Assembly (NCBI GenBank): GCA_014529385.2
Contig: CM043968.1
Location: forward strand, 10,117,648-10,177,647
Length of the DNA stretch: 60,000 nucleotides
Direction of reading: 5' to 3'
Source: Adiantum capillus-veneris
Taxonomy: Eukaryota > Streptophyta > Polypodiopsida > Polypodiales > Pteridaceae
In this document: positions 55,483 through 60,000 of the stretch, piece after piece
How positions within the stretch are numbered: the first letter of the stretch is position 1
How the letters are laid out: every line of letters begins with the position of its first letter
Translations under genes and position numbers: made by a program
The notes under the pieces: model-generated
The model's input: only the letters and a program-made list of their open reading frames with translations
Database searches by the model: none
What the model was told of the DNA's origin: nothing

Positions 55483-56480
55483 CTAGTTTCACCGTCCCAA
55501 TATAGAAGTATTTTCCCCTCGTCCCTAAGTTTGGCATCATCTTCTTCATTAAGAAGAATTTCATCGCTCAATGATATTTCCAGGTTACGAAGTGAGAAAA
55601 TGATTTGGTAAAAATCTTCTCTGGTTACAAGAGCTAGACTCATGACTAGGCGATAAACATTACCAGCTAGAGACTTGTAGTTTATGCCTAATGTTGATCC
55701 ATCTTCCATGGCATCAAAGTATGTATCATTTTCTTCAGGAATGTCATGATTTGTTAACGCTCTGTACCAATGACCGGAGGTATCTTTGTATAAACCATTA
55801 ATTTCTTGCTTCCCGTGATTTTTATGGACCAATTTAATTTCCCTTGGATAATAGACAACTTCTGAGAGGTCATCTGGGGACAACCACTCTATCTCCATTT
55901 CAATATTTTGCTTTAGTTTCATGTAGGCTGATCCCAAGCAGTCTTGAACCAAACTAGGATGTGGATGTGGTGTGCATGTGTCTGTCTCTATTTGCACTAC
56001 CTGAATTGTTGGGGTTTCATTTATGTCAAGCTTTGTCTTGCGATAGACATTCTCTTCAGCGTCCACATAGCATGGTAATTTCTTGTGGAAACCCACTAAC
56101 GTCAGTCGTATACCTTCTACTTGGACTTCCATAGATGAGCTAGACGCATCTCTTTGAATTTGTTGCATCTTATCTATTCCACCTTTGTCTTCCATTGACT
56201 CATTTCCTATGGTTTCATCTACTACCAAACTCATCATAAGTATCGAAAACACTTTCCCACCAAATTCGTCACAGAACTTAGTTGGGGTGGCCTCGTTTGC
56301 GCAAACATCTAATGTTGCCAAAATTTGACCCCACTCCAAAGTTTCCAATAGTTCTTCAAGAAAAGGTTCTGGCATATAGTAAGAATCCTCAACCGCCCTC
56401 TCAATTATAGCCTCTTCTCAGGTCAAACTTCCACATTCCAAAGCTCCACACATCCATATAGCATGAGGCTTGCTTTTCAA
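55410..56480 (-). pseudogene. E3: acidic linker start fused to a module with pre-gag-like repeats
   Basis: The first part (EPFLEELLETLEWGQILATLDVC, EATPTKFCDE) is the same post-protease linker as in E1 and E2. After about residue 40 the sequence departs from them and reads LVGFHKKLPCYVDAEENVYRK, GLYKDTSGHWYRALTNHDIPEE, FDAMEDGS and YKSLAGNVYRLV. These repeat the Y-x-D-x-x-G-x-x-Y unit and, in GLYK...WYR...IPEE...MEDGS, the block GLYQ...FYK...MPRE...FEDRS of the pre-gag module of E1. Inferred: a duplicated or captured pre-gag-type module in the place of pol. Confidence 0.5.
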
Positions 56481-56519
56481 TGTAATACCCCCCGAACTTT
56501 TGTGTGTTGCTGAGTCAAA

Positions 56520-57374
56520 ATCCTATACAGGAGTTCTCATGACATCTCTATAGCTATGGTCCTTGGCATTGATTCTGGTAGTACTTTCCATGTGTCTCAA
56601 GTAGATATAATCATAACCCCAGTCTTGAATCATCTTCAACTGATGCATGAAGGGTCATCCAAGAATAATGTCATAATTATTCTTCTTCCCAAAATCAACT
56701 ACGGAAAAAGTATGCTCGCACTCAATTCTGTAGGATTGTATCACTACTTTTTCTAGCAACCATAGGGGTCACTCTACATAGCCATCTGCCAATTGAAGCT
56801 TCATCCTCGTGTCTCTTATGGCAGGTTTTCCCCATTTCTCCCATGTTTGTTTAGTGATTATAGCAATTCCTGCTCCACTATCGAGAATAGCCTTGGTTTT
56901 TAACCCATTGTATTCCACAGGCAGAGTAGTATTTCTCTCTTCTCCTTCACAGTAGTTACCTACCTTGTTAATTGGCACTGGTTTTGCACTTTTTTGAGGA
57001 TGGTCTCCCATTTCTAGCTCTTCTTGCAAAGCTCTCATTGGATTCTTCACCCCAAATTTATCTAGGCATTGTCCTACCTCCATCCATAATCCTGGCCTAA
57101 TTTTCAGTAATTCAGCCAATGTGATCGTGCACTTCATTGGTGTAGACAAGATCTCAATCAAAGTCTTTGTGTCTATCTTAGCATGCCCCGCTTTGTTTTG
57201 CGATGGTATTTCCCTAATTTCCGACCTTTCCTCACATTCACACATGTAAGGTGGTAAGGTTCTCAATGAAGCTGGTCTGTTGTCTTCGGACTTAATGGAC
57301 CCCATATCCCCATATAAGGATGTTAATTCCATTTCTAGTTGAGGACCATCATGCCCTATCTCTGTGAAAGGCAC
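56520..57374 (-). pseudogene. Retropepsin of E3 with intact catalytic motif
   Basis: Open from 57374 to 56769: PPYMCECEERSEIREIPSQN, LIEILSTPMKCTITLAELLK, NTTLPVEYNGLKTKAILDSGAG, then ITKQTWEKWGKPAI and LQLADGYVE. D-S-G-A-G is the canonical active-site loop. After a stop (TAG near 56769) the C-terminal half continues degenerate to about 56520 with VVDFGKKNNYDIILG. Of the three copies only this one keeps the catalytic Asp; the stop still separates it from the second half. Confidence 0.75.
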
Positions 57375-57399
57375 TGGCTTTTCATTACCATCTCCTTTT

Positions 57400-58095
57400 A
57401 TTTCTCTTATAGCCTTCCATAACTCCTCAGTCCATTGTTCTTCAACTACCTACACATAAGGTGGAAAATCACCAAAAGAATTTTATGTGGTATTAGGGGC
57501 CACCCTACCTTTGTCCACTGACAACGGTTCTAGCCTTTCTACCTCTTCCACTCGCTCGCTTAATGGTTCTATGGGCTTTTTTTCCGATGGCAAAACGACT
57601 ATCCTATCTCGTATTGGTTCTAGAGGTGGCTCTAGCAAAGATTCTGCTTTTTCTATGAGCCTTTTCACATTTCAAACCTTTGCTTTTCCAGTTCTGCATA
57701 AGGATAAGTCAACCATCTTTGTTCTAGAGTTTGATGAGGCTGCAAGCGTGCCTCATATGCCTTGATGATAGCTTCCAAGGGCTCAAAAATCTTTTCTGCA
57801 ATTATAGAACCTCCCAAACTAACACTCCTTGGATTTTCAGCTGGTTTGCTAGGTTCAACTTCCCCTTGCTATTTCATTTGCTCTCGAACTTGTTCAAGCT
57901 CAGCAGTTACAGCCTTTAACTTCTCTTCTCGCCTAGCCTTTTCCTTAGCGTGCCTCGCTTTCCATAGCTTGCTTACACTCACACGATTAGGGTTACTCTC
58001 TTCTTGAGTTGAATCTTTACCACATTTCCTCTAAGATCTGGTGACTACTTTTGTAGACACTTTCTTCTCTTCCTCAGAACTACTAGATGGAATTG
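57400..58095 (-). pseudogene. Gag-protease linker of E3
   Basis: Degenerate coding sequence parallel to 4067-4910 of E1: basic Lys/Arg/Glu-rich stretch (near 58000-57880), ESLLEPPLEPIRDRIVVLP (57660-57560) and DFPPYV.VVEEQW-like end near 57440. Several stops. Confidence 0.5.
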
Positions 58096-58099
58096 TGCT

Positions 58100-58618
58100 C
58101 TAGACATTCAAACTCGCATTAGGCTTTTTGTCTAGATTGTTTGGGCAATCTACAATCAAATGCATCAGTCCACAATCTACGTAAAATCCATTTACTTGAA
58201 CTAGATTCGTTCTCGAACAATCCCTAATCAAATGATCTCCATTGCATTTATAGCACGGTCCTATAGGCTGCACTAGAACTCCCCCATAGGGACGTTGAAG
58301 GTAGGTCGGCGGACTAGGCCTTGCCATTCCTCCTTGTCCTGCAATGAACATAAGGGTAGGAATATCTAATGACGCCTTGCTCTCATTGCTCGCCGAGATA
58401 CCACTAGCTCCTGTGTTCCAATGATCCTGCGCTATAGGTTCCTCATACAGGTAATAGCCCTGGTTCATTCCCTGTGTTGAAGGCTCTTTGTAGTAATCCA
58501 TTGGCACTGACGCTTTCTCGTGCCCTTTGTCACCTCTTTGTGCATATCTAACTGCCACTGGATGATCTCCTGGCAGTGGAGGTTTCGCTCCAAGCACTAG
58601 CTTGGGTCGGTCTACCAC
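58100..58618 (-). pseudogene. gag: Gag C-terminal part with zinc knuckles, E3
   Basis: 172 open codons: a Pro-rich part (VLGAKPPLPGDHPVAVRYAQ), then CYKCNGDHLIRDC, an intact CCHC knuckle, and YVDCGLMHLIVDC, where the first Cys is Tyr. Matches 3570-4060 of E1. Confidence 0.75.
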
Positions 58619-58692
58619 GCCTTGGTAATTACCTGGTGCAAATCTCGGTGGTGGGGCTGCTACTAGACCCTGCTACATTGTTGGTCTCTCTC

Positions 58693-59500
58693 TCACATAT
58701 TCCTTGCTATAATAGCACTCCTCTGTAGTATGATTAGTGTATTTATGCTCGATGGCACACCACTTAGCCCTAGAGGTTGTCGCAACACGAGACAATCCTT
58801 GTTTAAGTGATCCTCGCCACACATATAGCATTGTCGCAAAGGTTTCTGAGCTTGTATCACCTTCTTGAGAAGATCCTCCGGTAATTTCTCGTAGTCCACT
58901 GCTCCTGCCCTTGGATCAGATTTTACTGATGGAACTTCCATTGACTTCATGCTTTTCCAATCTGAACTCGTATTCGAGACGTCTTCTTCGTAGATCTTGC
59001 AGTTGTCAACCAAATCAATAGCAATTTTGGTGACTTCCTCGAGCGTATGACATCCTCACATATAAAGGCCTTTCTTAAGCATTTCGCTTCTAAGGCCCTC
59101 AATGAATCTACTCACTCGTCTCTCTTCCTTTGGAAGTTCTTCCTTAGGACATCTCTTTATGTATCTCTTCAATCTTCTCGCAGCGTTCTTAACCGACTCT
59201 CCTGTTTCTTGCTTGAAGTCGTATATCAAAGAGAAGGTATTATGCTTAATGCCTCTCCTTGAAAACTCATTTGTGAACTCTTCAAAGAAGCTAGTTAAGT
59301 CGTCAAACTCTTCAAAATTCAACGATCAAAACCAATGAGCAGCATTTCCTTCCAAAGTTAGCCCAAAAACTTGATACTGCATCCTAAACTCATCAATGTT
59401 CTCAGCCTCTATTACCTGAGAAAAAGTTGCCACATGGGAATGTGGGTCTCCTCATCCCGAAAACTTTTTTCCCACCCACTTCGCTATCTATGAAGGCCTC
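58693..59500 (-). pseudogene. gag: Gag core and first knuckles of E3
   Basis: Reads from about 59500: WVGKKFSG, stop, GDPHSHVATFSQVIEAENIDE, the A-A-H-W-F block, stop, then an open part 59322-59056 with NEFSRRGIKHNTFS, RLKRYIKRCPKEELP and SRFIEGLRSEM; a stop near 59057, then 59013-58693 with AIDLVDNCKIYEED and CYMCGEDHLNKDC, an intact knuckle. A further C...NHTTEEC motif is in another frame near 58710. Retrotrans_gag assignment is firm; the copy is broken by several stops and a frame change. Confidence 0.8.
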
Positions 59501-60000
59501 GGAACCCTCTCATGAAACATTCTTTCCACACCTAAGCCCCTTCCTTGTGCTGCAGGCATTGCAAGATATAGAAAATCTATTCCATGCCCCAAAATAGGCT
59601 CTTTATCTAGCCCTCTAGATATTGGAACCCACAACTCTGGTCTTCTAGGCTCATCCTATCTTGTTTCTGATGCAGCTAGTCTCATATGTGGACATGCTGG
59701 TCCTGAAGTGACCATATGTCCACCACTCTCGTACATAGGCTCATCAACTAGACTTGTGGTCATGGTAGGTCTAGCCGACTTGATCTCTATTGTTTCTCCT
59801 CCTTCTGCAGGTATCTTTTGCTTATCTCTCAAGTCTGAACCGATTTTTAAAGCGTTCATGGAAGCAGAAAAATTTTCACCCGATTCTCTCGTTGTCTCTC
59901 TAGGAGGGAATCCAGGTGGTGGTCCCCTATTTGGAATTCTCGTAGGAATTCTTGTGTTGGGTGGAGGTATCTATGTTCCTTTATTTACCAAATATCCATC
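59501..60000 (-). pseudogene. End of the pre-gag module of E3
   Basis: Arg/Pro/Gly-rich remnants such as PPPGFPPRETTRESGE near 59900 and the open piece 59859-59656, then RVPRPS-type stretch before gag. Corresponds to 24210-24520 of E2. The rest is outside the window. Confidence 0.45.

Larger units (their letters stand above)
50736..60000 (-). mobile_element. Non-autonomous Ty3/gypsy-type element E3 (5' end outside window)
   Basis: Minus-strand order from the window edge down: pre-gag end, gag core, knuckles, linker, retropepsin, acidic linker start, about 3.2 kb of coding sequence not found in E1 or E2, non-coding tail, polypurine tract, 3' LTR. No RT, RNase H or integrase is seen where E2 has its RT start. 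The E3 protease keeps the catalytic D-S-G-A-G. Inferred: a family derivative in which pol was replaced by other sequence, depending on full members for mobility. Confidence 0.8.

Overview
The window is transposon-dense nuclear DNA from a land plant. The evidence is a CACTA (En/Spm) transposon with plant-type TNP2, DUF4218 and DUF4216 domains, a chromovirus with a tRNA-iMet primer site, and several copies of a non-chromo Ty3/gypsy family with a tRNA-Asp-like primer site and an RT fragment of Tat/Athila/Ogre type. A DUF7869-like host or transposon protein at 49.5-50.7 kb hints at a plant outside the flowering plants, but I cannot place the species. I see no intact single-copy host gene, no tRNA, no rRNA and no CRISPR.

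Layout. 1-6440 (+): internal region of a gypsy-family copy (E1) with leader, an unusual pre-gag module, gag with zinc knuckles, a dead protease and an acidic linker. 6440-7954 (-): the 5' end (LTR, primer site, leader) of another copy in opposite orientation. 8740-9835 and 18704-19622: one block of degenerate repeats, split by a CACTA element at 9836-18700 with exact 10-bp terminal inverted repeats and a GGT target duplication. The CACTA element holds a broken TNP2 transposase (-), a Transposase_24-like accessory gene (+), a satellite made of long palindromes, and many copies of an imperfect palindromic motif. 19623-43320 (+): a second gypsy copy (E2), interrupted at 24866-29040 by unidentified sequence and at 30136-41060 by a chromovirus composite (LTR-internal-LTR-partial internal-partial LTR). 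E2 resumes with protease, linker and the start of RT, where it is truncated. 43321-47596: simple repeats, a 42-bp perfect foldback and LINE fragments. 47597-49232: a solo chromovirus LTR with AATGA duplication. 49534-50735 (-): the 3' part of a DUF7869-like gene, cut by the 3' LTR of a third gypsy copy (E3, -, 50736 to beyond 60000).

How the parts relate. E1, E2 and E3 are one family: leader - pre-gag module - gag core - four knuckle-like motifs - retropepsin - acidic linker. E2 continues into RT. E3 instead carries about 3.2 kb of other coding sequence between the protease linker and the polypurine tract: a module resembling the pre-gag repeats, a zinc-knuckle-like motif, a second retropepsin-like segment and a novel Trp-rich repeat domain. 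E3 looks like a non-autonomous derivative whose pol was replaced. The leaders of E1 and E2 carry repeated 22-bp CG-centred palindromes. Domain names are from recognition by eye; nothing here was searched against a database.
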